Positions 1 through 11,339 of a stretch of 64,000 nt of DNA are shown here, piece after piece. The number at the start of each line of letters is the position of its first letter. The stretch's first letter is position 1. A program made the position numbers and the translations under genes. The stretch lies in the NCBI RefSeq assembly GCF_034259325.1, contig NZ_JAXIVS010000001.1, positions 1,207,252 to 1,271,251 on the forward strand, in the 5' to 3' direction. The notes under the pieces are model-generated. The model was not told the origin of the DNA. It saw only the letters and a program-made list of their open reading frames with translations, and did not search any database. The stretch is from Hyalangium ruber. GTDB lineage: Bacteria; Myxococcota; Myxococcia; Myxococcales; Myxococcaceae.

Positions 1-130
1 CCCAAGCAGGTCGCGCTGTTACCGGCTAACGCCTTGATCTCACATCAGATCGTTCCCCTGCTCTGTCCCGCCTCGTCCCGTCTCGTCCCGTTCAATTCCG
101 CGCTGGTGGGTCACACTGGGGCACATGCAG
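1..130. repeat. Inverted copy of the island-end sequence at 51 kb
   Basis: Bases 1-41 are the exact reverse complement of 51083-51123. Weaker similarity continues to about base 130, matching back to about 50993. Both copies carry a GTGCCCCCAGTGTG-like stretch that also recurs near 33085 beside the integrase gene, so it may be an integrase arm-binding region; that role is inferred. The partner copy sits about 20 bases from a tRNA/tmRNA-like attachment remnant, so this edge is probably the end of a related element in the opposite orientation. No gene is visible here. Confidence 0.75.
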
Positions 131-191
131 CCCAACAGGGGCCCAAGAGGGCTCCTGTCCTTCCTCTGCTCCGAGCGGAATCCCACGTTCC

Positions 192-311
192 TCAACGATC
201 GTTTCCAGCGACGGCGATGCCCTCCTTCACGAACGCCCGCGCGATGCCAAGCCCCGTGCCTTTGCTTCCGCCGGTGATGAGCACGACTTTGCCTTTGAGA
301 GGTGAATGCAT
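192..311 (-). pseudogene. 5' fragment of a short-chain dehydrogenase gene
   Basis: Reading leftward from an ATG at 311 gives about 39 codons that begin like a classical SDR. The cofactor motif reads VVLITGGSKGTG, followed by an IARAFVKEG-type helix, and the frame then stops at 192. Normal SDRs have about 250 residues, so only the first Rossmann beta-alpha unit remains. The break lies between this fragment and the inverted island-end repeat at 1-130, so recombination at that repeat probably removed the rest of the gene. It cannot be functional. Confidence 0.7.
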
Positions 312-416
312 GTCTGTTCCTTTCGGTGCGGCGGATGGTGCGGCGGTGAAAATTGGAGTCGTCGTCGCGACAGGGCGTCGCGTCGCGGTGCTCTCGTCTG
401 GGGACCGGTTGACGGA

Positions 417-2616
<2,200 letters not shown>

Positions 2617-2620
<4 letters not shown>

Positions 2621-3360
2621 GGGTTGCTCCTCTGCGGGTTGGTGAAGCGTGAACTGCTGGTTGGGTCGCTGGCGCTGTCGCGCGCTCGCGATGAGCTGCG
2701 GCGCCGCTCCGCGAGGTGGGCCAACAGGGCGATGGAGATAGACGCCGCGAGCAGGCCCGCCATGATGGGCCACGCGCCTGGCTGGAGGTTCCCGGAGGCG
2801 TCGAAGAGCTCGGCGCCGAGGTAGCTCACGACAAGCAGCGGCGGCGCGTAGCCGATTATCGAGCCCCAGAAGTGGGTCCAGAAGCCGACCCGCGACACCC
2901 CGAAGAACCAGTGCAGAGGCTGCGGCATCCAGAGCATGAGCCGGAGGAGGACGACCATCCGGAAGGCGCTTCGCTCCAGGGACGCCTCGTACTTGCGGAG
3001 CCGAGAGGGGATGCGCGACGCGACCCAGTCCCTCGCCACAAAGCGGGCGAAGGCGAACCCCACCACGCTCGCGGCCATCGTTCCGACCATCGACAGCGCG
3101 AACGCCGTGGGCCACGGCCAGATGAGCGGCGCCGCGACGATGAAGACCGTCCCCGGGACCCCGAAGGGCTGCAGCACGGCGTACGCGAGGACGAAGACGA
3201 GGTAGCCCAGCGGCCCCATCGCGACGAGCGCGTCGGCGAGGGCCTTCGGCTCATCAACCCGAGCCAGAAGCCCGAAGTGGTAGGCGCTGGCGAGCATGAG
3301 CAGCACCACTAGGACGGCGGCGATGCGTGCGCTTCGGAGCGAGCGAGGCGCCGGGGTCAT
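2617..3360 (-). CDS. VTT/DedA-type membrane protein
   Basis: This integral membrane protein of about 247 residues is of the VTT (SNARE-associated, TVP38/DedA-like) family. It shows an N-terminal hydrophobic helix, then the characteristic re-entrant region with FGVPGTVFIVAAPLIW and a following helix rich in small residues, and more helices toward a basic, serine-rich tail. Proteins of this family act as lipid scramblases or transporters; the role here is inferred. The start overlaps the stop of the upstream NAD(P)-binding gene and the stop overlaps the downstream SDR start, both as ATGA, which ties the gene firmly to the operon. Confidence 0.85.
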
Positions 3361-4019
3361 GCGCCGACCCGGTTGATGTCGGCGGACTCCAGGATGAACC
3401 GGTCCGCTCGTCCCTCGACAACGCCGAGCATGGCGCGGCCCAGCCGCTCTGACGTGGTGAAGAGGAACGGCATCGCGCGCACCAGCAGCGGCGTCATCAG
3501 GAACAGCGGCTTCAACAATATGACGCCGAGCTGATAGCCCCACGTCTTGCTCCGGATGCCGGGGCCCGGCCTGATGAAGCCGGGGCGGACCGCGCCCGCG
3601 TGCCGGAACGGCATCGCGAGCAGGGCGCCCTCGACGCGTTGGCGAACGCGCGCCCACATCCCGGGACCGCCCGCGCCGCCGGCGGAGCAGTAGCAGAACG
3701 ACAGGCCGGGGTTGAGCCGCAGGAGCGTCCGCGCCCAAGCGAGCGTCAGCTCCTCGGTCACCCGGGCGTAGGCCGCCTCATCGAGGCCGACCGCGCTGAT
3801 TCCGATCGCCCAGATGCACGCGTCGTAGCCAATGAGCTGGGGCTCGAGCGGCGCGATGTCGAACAGGTCCTGGACGAGGAACTCGCGCAGCTTCGGATGC
3901 ACGACCCCTGTCGCGCTCCGGCTGATGCTGAGCACCGCCTCGACGTTGGGCGACACCAGGGCTTCGCGGAGGGCGCCGGTGCCCACCATGCCGGTCGCTC
4001 CGAAGACGATGAGTTTCAC
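3357..4019 (-). CDS. NAD(P)-binding Rossmann protein (NmrA/HTATIP2-like)
   Basis: This atypical short-chain dehydrogenase-like protein of about 220 residues starts with the dinucleotide motif VFGATGMVG. Later come a YCSAGGAGG segment and an RPGFIRPG segment, as in NmrA/HTATIP2-like proteins. These proteins bind NAD(P)H and may be oxidoreductases or redox sensors. The start is a GTG at 4019 that overlaps the TetR stop (GTGA), with GGAGAAA upstream. The catalytic YxxxK pair is not clear, so enzymatic activity is uncertain. The neighbours suggest a joint function with the VTT membrane protein and the SDR. Confidence 0.82.
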   Translation of the reverse strand: MKLIVFGATGMVGTGALREALVSPNVEAVLSISRSATGVVHPKLREFLVQDLFDIAPLEPQLIGYDACIWAIGISAVGLDEAAYARVTEELTLAWARTLLRLNPGLSFCYCSAGGAGGPGMWARVRQRVEGALLAMPFRHAGAVRPGFIRPGPGIRSKTWGYQLGVILLKPLFLMTPLLVRAMPFLFTTSERLGRAMLGVVEGRADRFILESADINRVGA

Positions 4020-4582
4020 TGTTGTTTCTCCGTTTCCTTGATGGCCGCGACGAAACGGGCTGCCAGCAGGCGCGTCCGCTTCTCGAGGGTTTTCGGTGTT
4101 GGGGCGTCCGCGAGCAGGCCGTCGAGGGCGAGGAGAAAGACCTCGGCGCTCGCGTCGTCGCGCAGAATGGTCGCGACGCACTCGTGCGCGACCTTCCGAT
4201 GCCGAGCGTCGAGCTTCGGATCAATGCGGTCACACGCCTCGAAGAATTCTCGGCCCATCGGCGCGCTGACCATCTCGGCCCATGGATCGAGTGCGATCAG
4301 GCGGCAGACCTCGAGCAACCGCTCGAGAGAGGTGCCGGGCCCAGCGGCTGCCGCTTTCGCCGCTGGGTGCCGCGAAACGAGCCAGTCCTCAAAGACCGCC
4401 TTGAAGATGTCCTCTTTGTCCTTGAAGACTTTGTACAAAAGCGTCCGAGAGAGCTTGGAGCGCTTCGCGATGTCTTCGAAGGCGGTCTTCGAAAAGCCGA
4501 AGTTGAGGAAGCACCACTGCGCGGCGGCCACAATCTTTTCGCGCCGCGCTGCTGCTTCGTCGTCTTTCAATGGACTTGGCAC
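4016..4582 (-). CDS. TetR-family transcriptional regulator
   Basis: This regulator of about 188 residues has a typical N-terminal TetR helix-turn-helix. The recognition region runs from FSKTAFEDIAKRSKLSR into LLYKVFKDKEDIF. The remainder is a helical ligand-binding domain of normal size. A GTG at 4582 preceded by GAGG is the likely start. It is the second gene of its operon, 80 bases after the MBL-hydrolase gene. It probably represses the promoter near 5810, where a fitting inverted repeat overlaps the -35 box; this autoregulation is inferred. The inducing ligand is unknown. Confidence 0.88.
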   Translation of the reverse strand: MPSPLKDDEAAARREKIVAAAQWCFLNFGFSKTAFEDIAKRSKLSRTLLYKVFKDKEDIFKAVFEDWLVSRHPAAKAAAAGPGTSLERLLEVCRLIALDPWAEMVSAPMGREFFEACDRIDPKLDARHRKVAHECVATILRDDASAEVFLLALDGLLADAPTPKTLEKRTRLLAARFVAAIKETEKQQ

Positions 4583-4662
4583 GTGGACCTCGTGACGTCT
4601 GGTTGGGGAAACGCGGGCGGGGCACTGCTGAACGGTGTTCAGGGAGAGCGCGAGCGCTGGAG

Positions 4663-5751
4663 TCAGTCGATCGCCTGGGTGAAGGCCGCGGTCGGGACGG
4701 GCGCGGCGATGGCCGTCTGCTCCACCTCGCGCCACCATGCGTCGACGGACTCCACCCTGGCCGGTTCGATGGGCTGACCGAGCCTCGGCATCACGAGGGG
4801 CGCGCCCGCCGACGCAGCCTTGACGAGCGTCTCGGCGGGCTCGTCCCAGGAATGAATCGCGAGATTGAAAGTGCCCCAGTGGACGGGGAGCAGCGCGCCT
4901 CCACCCAACAGCGCGTGCGCGCGGAGCGCGTTTTCGGCTCCCAGGTGAATGTGGCTGAAACCCGGGTGCCATGCGCCGACCTCGAGCATCACGAGGTCGA
5001 AGGCGCCGAGCCGCTCGCGAATCTCCGCGTACTCCGGGGTGAGCCCCGTGTCGCCGCTGAAGAAGACGGAGTGCCGAGGTCCTCGGACGACGAGAGACGA
5101 CCACAGGGTTCGATTGCGTGAGACCAGGCCCCGTCCCGAGAAGTGCCGCGAGGGCGCCGCCGTGATGGAGAGGTCGCCGAGCTGAACGGACTCCCACCAG
5201 TCCAACTCGAAGATCCGCTCCGTCGGCACGCCCCACGCCTCCAGATGGGCGCCGACGCCCAGAGAGGTGACGAACGGGGCGCCGGTCGAGAGCAGGCGCT
5301 GAATGCTCGGGTAGTCGAGATGGTCGTAGTGGTCGTGAGAGACGAGGATGGCGTCGAGCGCGGGCAGTTGCTCAATCTCCACCGGAGCGGGGTGGAACCG
5401 CTTCGGGCCTGCGAAGGACAGCGGCGAGACGCGCTGCCCCCAGACCGGGTCCGTGAGCACGCGCGTCCCGTCAATCTCGAGCAGCACCGTCGAGTGTCCG
5501 AGCCAAGTCGCCCTCAGCCCGGTGTCCGGCGGGCGCCGCCACCCGTCCAGCGGATTGACCATGGGAAGCGGCGCCGACGGGACTCGTCGATCGCCCCCGA
5601 ACAGGTACTCCGCGAGCATCGGGAGCATCGCCGCTCCCTCCTCCCCCGGCCCCGGGACCGGGGTGTTCTGGAAGGTGCCGTTCACATAGCGGGGGGACGA
5701 CTGGATGCGCTCGAGGCGAGTGCCGCGGGCTTTGCTGCCAAAGACCTTCAT
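4663..5751 (-). CDS. MBL-fold metallo-hydrolase (UlaG/NAPE-PLD-like)
   Basis: This metallo-beta-lactamase-fold hydrolase has about 362 residues. The metal-binding motif is SHDHYDHLD, and more ligands are in SRHFSGRG, SGDTG and LPVHWGTF. The N-terminal segment with a GTFQNTP motif resembles the group that includes N-acyl-phosphatidylethanolamine phospholipase D, so a lipid or phosphodiester substrate is possible. No signal peptide is seen. The ATG at 5751 is preceded by AGGAGAACGTC and is preferred over a farther upstream ATG. It is the first gene of the TetR-controlled operon. Confidence 0.88.
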   Translation of the reverse strand: MKVFGSKARGTRLERIQSSPRYVNGTFQNTPVPGPGEEGAAMLPMLAEYLFGGDRRVPSAPLPMVNPLDGWRRPPDTGLRATWLGHSTVLLEIDGTRVLTDPVWGQRVSPLSFAGPKRFHPAPVEIEQLPALDAILVSHDHYDHLDYPSIQRLLSTGAPFVTSLGVGAHLEAWGVPTERIFELDWWESVQLGDLSITAAPSRHFSGRGLVSRNRTLWSSLVVRGPRHSVFFSGDTGLTPEYAEIRERLGAFDLVMLEVGAWHPGFSHIHLGAENALRAHALLGGGALLPVHWGTFNLAIHSWDEPAETLVKAASAGAPLVMPRLGQPIEPARVESVDAWWREVEQTAIAAPVPTAAFTQAID

Positions 5752-5804
5752 GACGTTCTCCTGAGCGGCGAGCGGTGGCGACCACCCGCTCACGACATGG
5801 AGAC

Positions 5805-5833
5805 GTTATGACAATAAGCGCATTTTTTGTCAA
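5805..5833 (-). promoter_or_regulatory. Operon promoter with TetR-like operator
   Basis: On the minus strand a perfect -35 box TTGACA (5833-5828) is followed after 17 bases by CATAAC (5810-5805). An inverted repeat with arms TGACAA and TTGTCA spans 5809-5832; 9 of 12 positions are symmetric. It overlaps the -35 box, the spacer and the edge of the -10 box. This AT-rich palindrome stands out in GC-rich DNA and is the natural binding site for the TetR protein encoded one gene downstream. Confidence 0.6.
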
Positions 5834-5904
5834 AATGCCCCAAGGATCGCGCCGAGTTCGTTTGCCGAGCGGCCGAGCGTGCATCGCTGATAGCCCGCTC
5901 CCTC

Positions 5905-6180
5905 AAGCAGGGGCGGAGCCGAGGCTGGAGGAGGAGAGCCCCGCCTTTGCCGCGACGGTGGAGGAGCCGAGGAAGGAGCGCACACCCCGTTCGGATTGGG
6001 CCGGGCTGCTGCGCGGGACGTTCGCCCTGGATGTGTTCGCGTGCTTGAGGTGTGGAGGCAGGCTTAAGGGTAGTGGCGTACGTGAAGGGAGCAGGAGGGG
6101 TGAGAGCGATTCTGGAGCAGTTGGGGTTGCCCACGGCGAGTGCGCACCTGGCCCCTGCGCGAGGGCCACCCCAGAGCGCG
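5905..6180 (+). mobile_element. Remnant 1 of an IS91-like transposase tail
   Basis: The plus strand encodes a decayed C-terminal transposase segment. It contains DWAGLLRGTFALDVFACLRCGG and then, after frame changes, the ILEQLGLPT and APARGPPQ segments. This CxxCGG tail is typical of IS91-type (Y2) transposases. Only the last 90 or so residues exist, and the rest of the element is missing. The upstream limit, near CCCTCAAGCAGG at 5901, matches the limit of other remnants in the window. Confidence 0.6.
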
Positions 6181-6464
6181 GCTGGGTAATGGCGGAGGAT
6201 GTCACCGGCCGAGTAGTACGGATTACACCCTACTTATCGCATCAAACGGCCGGGGTGCCGCTTGCCTGCTTGCCCGCAAGATGAGGGGATGCCTCAGTTC
6301 CTGCAGCTACACAGAGCCGGGCGGCACCAGACCATCTGGTCCATCAACTGCGCGATCACCCGTGCGGAAAATATAGGTACATGGATAGGGTTCATACCAG
6401 TCGGGCCGGAGCGGATTACGTCATCTCTCTTGCCCGCTTGCGCCTTGGCCTGGGCCCCGGCGTG

Positions 6465-6647
6465 CTACTTCTTCACGATGGTCTTCCCGCTGATGCGCTT
6501 GAGTGTCTCGAGGATTTCCTTCGGCCACTCCTCCAGCGGGGGCATGGGAGGAATCTCGATACGGGTGCCCGGCTTCCGCGACCTGATCCACCACCAAGCC
6601 CATATCCCCATCAGGCTTACGTCCTCCGGATTCACCTCCTCCTTCAT
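6465..6647 (-). CDS. Small protein of unknown function, coupled to lipoprotein
   Basis: This predicted soluble protein of 60 residues starts with MKEEVNPEDV. It has a tryptophan-rich stretch (IWAWWWIRSRKPG), a proline-rich turn and a lysine-ending helix. Its ATG overlaps the stop of the upstream lipoprotein gene (ATGA), and GGAGGT lies just upstream, so translation is coupled to that gene. I do not recognise the family. The WWW segment is too short for a normal membrane helix but could be membrane-associated. Confidence 0.6.
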   Translation of the reverse strand: MKEEVNPEDVSLMGIWAWWWIRSRKPGTRIEIPPMPPLEEWPKEILETLKRISGKTIVKK

Positions 6648-7285
6648 TGGGACCTCCACCACCTCTGCGTGTTGGGCGCAAACGACCATTGCGGCGCGAT
6701 GCCGTCAAACGCCTTCTTCAGCGCACCCTTGCCGTACGCCACCCCCATACACGCTTCTGTCTCGGCGCGCGAGGTAGCGTCGACGAGGCCGTTCAATGCC
6801 TCGCGCTGAGCCCTTGGGAGTTCACTGCGCACCGTGACGAGGCAGAGCACCTGTAACTGTAGCGCGAGGCAGGTCTTCTGCTGACGTGACAGCCCCGCTA
6901 CAAGGCTCACCTTCCCGGCCTGCTGCGTCGCATCCTCCAGGGAGCGAGCGCACATCGCGGCATGGAAGCGGGCAGCCGCGTCCATCTCGTCCGGTGCAGG
7001 CATCTCTATGCCGTAGAGCACTGGCGCTCCCTCGGTAGCCCCGCTCGCCCTTGGAGTGTCAGCGCTCCACAGGCCCGGCTCGTTGCTGGGCGGCAGCACC
7101 CGCGTGTTGGGCGAACGAGGAAAGGGAACGGTGGCGGCGCCAGGCTGCCCAACAACCGGGGCCCCAACACCGGGACGAACAGGTGCTGGTGGAGGTCGGG
7201 CCGTCGTTGTGCCCCTGTGGTACTCGGAGCCTGCGGGCGAGGCGCAGGCGAGGAACAGGAGGGGTAACAGCCGACAGAGGTTCAT
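6644..7285 (-). CDS. Putative exported lipoprotein of unknown function
   Basis: This protein of 213 residues begins with a short signal sequence (MNLCRLLPLLFLACAS) in which the cysteine could be lipidated, although the residue at -3 is phenylalanine. A proline- and glycine-rich low-complexity linker follows to about residue 75. Then comes a mostly helical domain with four or five cysteines, including AAMCARSL, QKTCLALQL and EACMGVAY. No known domain is recognised. The downstream 60-residue gene overlaps it and is probably a functional partner. Confidence 0.7.
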   Translation of the reverse strand: MNLCRLLPLLFLACASPAGSEYHRGTTTARPPPAPVRPGVGAPVVGQPGAATVPFPRSPNTRVLPPSNEPGLWSADTPRASGATEGAPVLYGIEMPAPDEMDAAARFHAAMCARSLEDATQQAGKVSLVAGLSRQQKTCLALQLQVLCLVTVRSELPRAQREALNGLVDATSRAETEACMGVAYGKGALKKAFDGIAPQWSFAPNTQRWWRSQ

Positions 7286-7382
7286 GCGGCAACGGTACCA
7301 GCGTCAGCGGCAGAGTGGGCTTGGCGAAGTTCCGTGGGAGTACCGGCGCAGGCGGCCGGAGGGGACGGTTCGGAGCCCTCTC

Positions 7383-7476
7383 TTTCATCCAGTCAGTCGG
7401 CTCCTGTCCCCGGCCCTCCTCGGCCCCTCCTCTCCAGTCCTCGCACTCAACTTGCCCTCTATTCCGCCGATGCATG
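7383..7476 (+). mobile_element. Remnant 2: terminal piece of the IS91-like element
   Basis: About 90 bases match the terminal part of remnant 3 (11891-11970). They include a block reading CAGTCGGCTCCTGTCCCC and the end motif CTCTATTCCGCC. Only the non-coding terminus is present here. The match stops just after the CCGATGC motif, at the same point as in the other copies, which marks the true end of the parent element. Confidence 0.65.
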
Positions 7477-7522
7477 CCCTGTCTCGTTCACATTGACAGG
7501 TTCCGCGGCCCGCTCTCGCGGC

Positions 7523-8920
7523 TCAGCCATACAGCTCGCCCAGCGGTCCCGGCGCGATGCGCGTGCTGCCCTCCTGCCCGAAGGTGTTGAAGTCCGCGTC
7601 TCCGAACGCGTGGCCGAGCGTGTTGAAGAGGTTGGAGACCTGCCGGTTCCGGGCCGCGTCGTACTTCGGGTACACGACCGTGCGCCCGTCGGTCTTCAGA
7701 CCCAGCGCGTTGCCGCCCACCACGAGCTTCGGCCACTCACGCGAGGTGGAGTGGTGCTGCTCGCCGTTGTCGGACATGAAGACGATCGCCGTGTGATCCA
7801 GCATCGAGCCGCTCGCGCCGACCTCGGGCGTGGCGGCCAGCGTCCTCGCCAGGTTCGCCACCAACTGCACGTGGCGGCGGGTGACCTCGGCGACGCGATC
7901 CCAGTTCTGCCCCGCATCCAGGCCGTGCTGCAAGCTGTGTCGCGGGATGTCGCTCACGTCCGGGCCGTAGGCCACGTCGAAGCCCGAGGTGCCCGTCGCC
8001 AGCACGACCGTGTTCGTCAGCCCGCCCAGGAGGGCCGCCGTGGCGATCTGGAACTGCGCCTCGAACCACTTCAGCGAGTCGGGCGGTGAGCCCGCGCCGG
8101 TGAGGAGCGGGTTGTCCTTCGGCGCCAGCGGCAGGTAGGGCCGCACGCGGTCCGCCATGCCCGCGAGCTGATCCTCCCGCGTGCGCAGCGACTCGAGCGA
8201 GGAGAGGTAGCGCTCCAGTTTCAGCCGCTCGTTGGAGTTGCCCCTGAACTCCGCCAGCGCCTTGCGCGAGTCGGCCAGCGCGAAGTCGAAGAGCATCTTG
8301 CGATCGCGCCCATTCGTCGAGCCGCCGAGCAGCGAGCCGAAGGTGCTGTCGAACGCGAGCGACGGGTTGACGATGATGCCCGCGGGCTTGCGGGGTCCGA
8401 GCGCGCAGGTTTCGTACACGATCGACACGCGCGCGGAGCTGGTGCCCAGGCGCAGCACGTCGAACGGTGCCCCCCGGCGCAGGCGAGGTGCGATCACCGC
8501 GTCGAAGGTCCCGCCCGCGCCGTTCACCGCGCAGCTCAGCCCGCCCGTCCCGCTGGAGTGCCCGCCGCCCGCGATGAGGTTCGAGAGCCCCAGCAGCACG
8601 GCGGAGCGGTTCACCAGGTCGATGTTGCCGGAAGACGCCGCCAGCGGCCCGAGACTGATCGCGCTGGCGAGATTGTCCCCCTCACGCACCAGCGGCGTGT
8701 CCTTGTACGCGTCCCAGAAGAGGCGGTCGGAGGTGTTGGCGCGTCCCCCCAGCGCCGCGCGGGTGCCCGTGCTCAGGAGCGCGCGGGGGTAGACGCCATT
8801 GCACTCGAGGACCAGCACCAGGCGCGCCGGCAACGCTGACGACTGGGCGTAGACGTCGTGGAAGTAGGGCGCGAAGAGGCCGGCGGCCATGCCCTTCAGG
8901 ACGGTTCGTCGCGAGAACAT
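7523..8920 (-). CDS. DUF1552 family secreted protein (Tat signal)
   Basis: This DUF1552 protein of about 465 residues has a Tat signal (FSRRTVLKGMAAGLF). The family belongs to the alkaline-phosphatase/sulfatase-like superfamily; a late segment reads TAIVFMSDNGEQHH, typical of DUF1552. These proteins are nearly always encoded beside the DUF1588/DUF1592 cytochrome-like proteins, as here. Their biochemical function is not established. The ATG at 8920 has GGAG 11 bases upstream. A GTG at 8929 that overlaps the stop of the upstream gene is an alternative start but lies too close to that GGAG. Confidence 0.9.
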   Translation of the reverse strand: MFSRRTVLKGMAAGLFAPYFHDVYAQSSALPARLVLVLECNGVYPRALLSTGTRAALGGRANTSDRLFWDAYKDTPLVREGDNLASAISLGPLAASSGNIDLVNRSAVLLGLSNLIAGGGHSSGTGGLSCAVNGAGGTFDAVIAPRLRRGAPFDVLRLGTSSARVSIVYETCALGPRKPAGIIVNPSLAFDSTFGSLLGGSTNGRDRKMLFDFALADSRKALAEFRGNSNERLKLERYLSSLESLRTREDQLAGMADRVRPYLPLAPKDNPLLTGAGSPPDSLKWFEAQFQIATAALLGGLTNTVVLATGTSGFDVAYGPDVSDIPRHSLQHGLDAGQNWDRVAEVTRRHVQLVANLARTLAATPEVGASGSMLDHTAIVFMSDNGEQHHSTSREWPKLVVGGNALGLKTDGRTVVYPKYDAARNRQVSNLFNTLGHAFGDADFNTFGQEGSTRIAPGPLGELYG

Positions 8921-8925
8921 GGCAG

Positions 8926-11271
8926 TCACTCTCCAGCCTGCGGCACACGCCGCGTCTTCCAGGTGTCGCTTGTCATCAGCGTGGTCAGCATCTTGGAGAA
9001 CGAGCCGTTGTTCTGATCATAGGCCTGCTCCATCTGCGTCAGCGTGCAGGCGTCGCTCAGGTTCTCCGGGCGTCCCATGAAGTAGCGGAAGGCCTGTCGC
9101 ACGAAGCAGCGCTTCACGTGCCGCGAGGTCGCCAGGCGCTGGCTCAACTCCACCGCGTCGCGCACCGGACCGTCCAGCGCGGGGTCCGGCATCGACGTGA
9201 GCGTCGAGCTTCCGTCCGGCGCGGTCCAGCCTCCGCTGGGCGAGTGATCCCGCGCGCGCAGGAAGCCCGCGTGGTTGTAGATCTCGAAGGGCAGGCCGAG
9301 CGGTTCCATCAGCCGGTGACAGCCCTGACACTGCGATCCGGCGGTCGCCTCCTGCAGGCGGCGGCGCGCGTTCTTGTCGGCGGCGTGAGCGCCGACCTGG
9401 GCTGCCACCTGCACGCTGCTGAGCGGCGGGACGAAGCCACACAGGAGGTTCTCGCGCACCCACTTGCCGCGGTGGACGATGGACGGATCGTCCTCGAAGT
9501 TGCCGCCGTGCGCGGCCAGCCACACCGGGTGGGTCAGCACCCCCGCGCGCTCCGTGGCAGGCAGCGTCTTCCAGCGGCCCGCGACGGTCGCCGGGAGGAT
9601 CTCGCTGACGTTGTAGGGGTGCGAGAGGCCCTTATGCGAGTCGTATGCCGCGTTCTGCATGGAGGGCACGTAGAAGGTGCGCGTGGTGAGCAGGTTCGCC
9701 AGCACGTCCTGATCCTCTACCACCACCCGCGCGATCAGATCGTCGAACTGCTGGATGAAGGTCGGCTCCAGCGGATGGAAGTTGGTGAGCAGGTTGTCAT
9801 ACGAGACCGAGCTGATGTAGCCGAGCCCCTCGAGTTCGAAACGCGAGGTCGCCGCCGGGGACTCCTTGAACACCGCGGACACGTGCCCGTAGCCGAGCCA
9901 CTCGCGGAAGAAGCCCGCGACGCCGTCACCCAGCCAGTACTGCCCGCGCTTGGAGCGCTGCTCCTCGTTGTAGTCCTGCACCAGATCGAAGCGCGGTGTC
10001 CCGTTCTGGTTGGCGTCGACGCCGCCCAGGTGCTTCTTGATCAGGGCGGTGGTCGTCGCATCCTGCGTGAGCGAGCCATCCTTCGCGGCAATGGCCACGT
10101 CCGCCAGATGCCCCTCGAGGGGCGCGGAGTAGTACGGCCACACGAAGCTCGGCGTGGCCGAGGGCGCGCGCCCTGCCAGCGCGTAGGCCAGCTGCGAGCC
10201 CAACTCGAGGCTGGTCAATCCCACGCGACCGTCGGCCGGATCGCCGCCCATCTCGCGGCGGAACATGGCGCCGGTCATCATCCACGCAGCGTTGGAGATC
10301 CGCGTGATGGAGTCCGCGCGGTTTCGTGGGGAGTAGCTCGGTTCCTGCGCGATGACCGCGGTCGCGAAGGCGGTGAGGTGGGTGAGCTCATCCTCGGTGG
10401 GCGGGCGGAAGAAGACGCCGAACTCGAGCATCTGGCCGAGGTGGAAGCGCTTGCAGGTGTCGCTCGGGTTCGCGTCGTTGAACATGCAGCTGAAGCGGCT
10501 GTTGGTGAAGACACGCTCCATCCGGTTGCCGTCCGGGTAGTTCATCGTCCACGGCGCGGCAGCCTCGCTGACCACCGGCAGGAAGAGCTCCACCGTGGCC
10601 TCGTCCAGCGTCTCGTCCGTGGCCCAGGAGCTGTACTGCTCGATGGCGCTGGGATCGAGCGGGTTGTCGTAGAAGCTGAACCCGGTCCAGCTGCGCTCGA
10701 CCGAGCCACCGACGTTGCGGGTGAACTCGCGCCGGTTCATGCGGCGGATGCGCGTCGGCGCATCCGAGCGCACGCCTTCGGTGCAGGTGAAGAGCGCGGA
10801 CTGATCGAGCAGGTTGGGCTCGGGCACTGCGGTCACGGGCGGCCCGCCCGTGCCACTGCAGAGGGGCATCCCCTCCTGGATCCAGGTCTCGAGCGCGGTG
10901 CGCTCGGCCGCGCTCGCGCGCTCATGCGGGGCTGGCGGCATCGGAGACGCGTCATCGCGCATGCGGATGAGCGCGCGCTGGGCGTTGCTGAGCTTCCCAT
11001 CCATCGCCGAGCTCACCCGCATGTCGTGCAGGGTGCGCAGCGGCATCGTCGCCCCCTGGGTCGGCAGCGCGCCGTGACAGCTGGCGCAGCGATTGGCGAG
11101 CACCGACTGCACCACGCACGCGGCGCCCACGTTCCCCCCGGGCCCACCGGGCTCCCCGGGCCCACCAGGATCCTCTGGGTTGTTGGGGCCTCCGTCGTTG
11201 GGGTCTGGCTCGATGGAGCCCTTGCACGCAACGAGGCTCAACAGTCCGGCGAGCAGGAGGACGCGGTTCAT
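8926..11271 (-). CDS. DUF1592/DUF1588/DUF1585 haem-c lipoprotein
   Basis: This exported lipoprotein of about 781 residues has the lipobox LVACKG and then an acidic, glycine/proline-rich linker. A first cytochrome c motif, CASCHG, lies near residue 60 and a second, CQGCH, lies in the DUF1588 region near residue 650. The C-terminal DUF1585-like helix ends with a YFMGRPEN segment. This set of domains is characteristic of planctomycete- and myxobacterium-type cytochromes of unknown substrate. The ATG at 11271 directly precedes the signal peptide; the longer upstream frame adds no sensible sequence. It is co-transcribed with the DUF1552 gene. Confidence 0.9.
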   Translation of the reverse strand: MNRVLLLAGLLSLVACKGSIEPDPNDGGPNNPEDPGGPGEPGGPGGNVGAACVVQSVLANRCASCHGALPTQGATMPLRTLHDMRVSSAMDGKLSNAQRALIRMRDDASPMPPAPHERASAAERTALETWIQEGMPLCSGTGGPPVTAVPEPNLLDQSALFTCTEGVRSDAPTRIRRMNRREFTRNVGGSVERSWTGFSFYDNPLDPSAIEQYSSWATDETLDEATVELFLPVVSEAAAPWTMNYPDGNRMERVFTNSRFSCMFNDANPSDTCKRFHLGQMLEFGVFFRPPTEDELTHLTAFATAVIAQEPSYSPRNRADSITRISNAAWMMTGAMFRREMGGDPADGRVGLTSLELGSQLAYALAGRAPSATPSFVWPYYSAPLEGHLADVAIAAKDGSLTQDATTTALIKKHLGGVDANQNGTPRFDLVQDYNEEQRSKRGQYWLGDGVAGFFREWLGYGHVSAVFKESPAATSRFELEGLGYISSVSYDNLLTNFHPLEPTFIQQFDDLIARVVVEDQDVLANLLTTRTFYVPSMQNAAYDSHKGLSHPYNVSEILPATVAGRWKTLPATERAGVLTHPVWLAAHGGNFEDDPSIVHRGKWVRENLLCGFVPPLSSVQVAAQVGAHAADKNARRRLQEATAGSQCQGCHRLMEPLGLPFEIYNHAGFLRARDHSPSGGWTAPDGSSTLTSMPDPALDGPVRDAVELSQRLATSRHVKRCFVRQAFRYFMGRPENLSDACTLTQMEQAYDQNNGSFSKMLTTLMTSDTWKTRRVPQAGE

Positions 11272-11339
11272 CCGGCCAGTCTGGCACGGACCGCGGGTGA
11301 AATCGCAAGCGGGTTCTGCCAAACGGGCTCAGCCGGGAC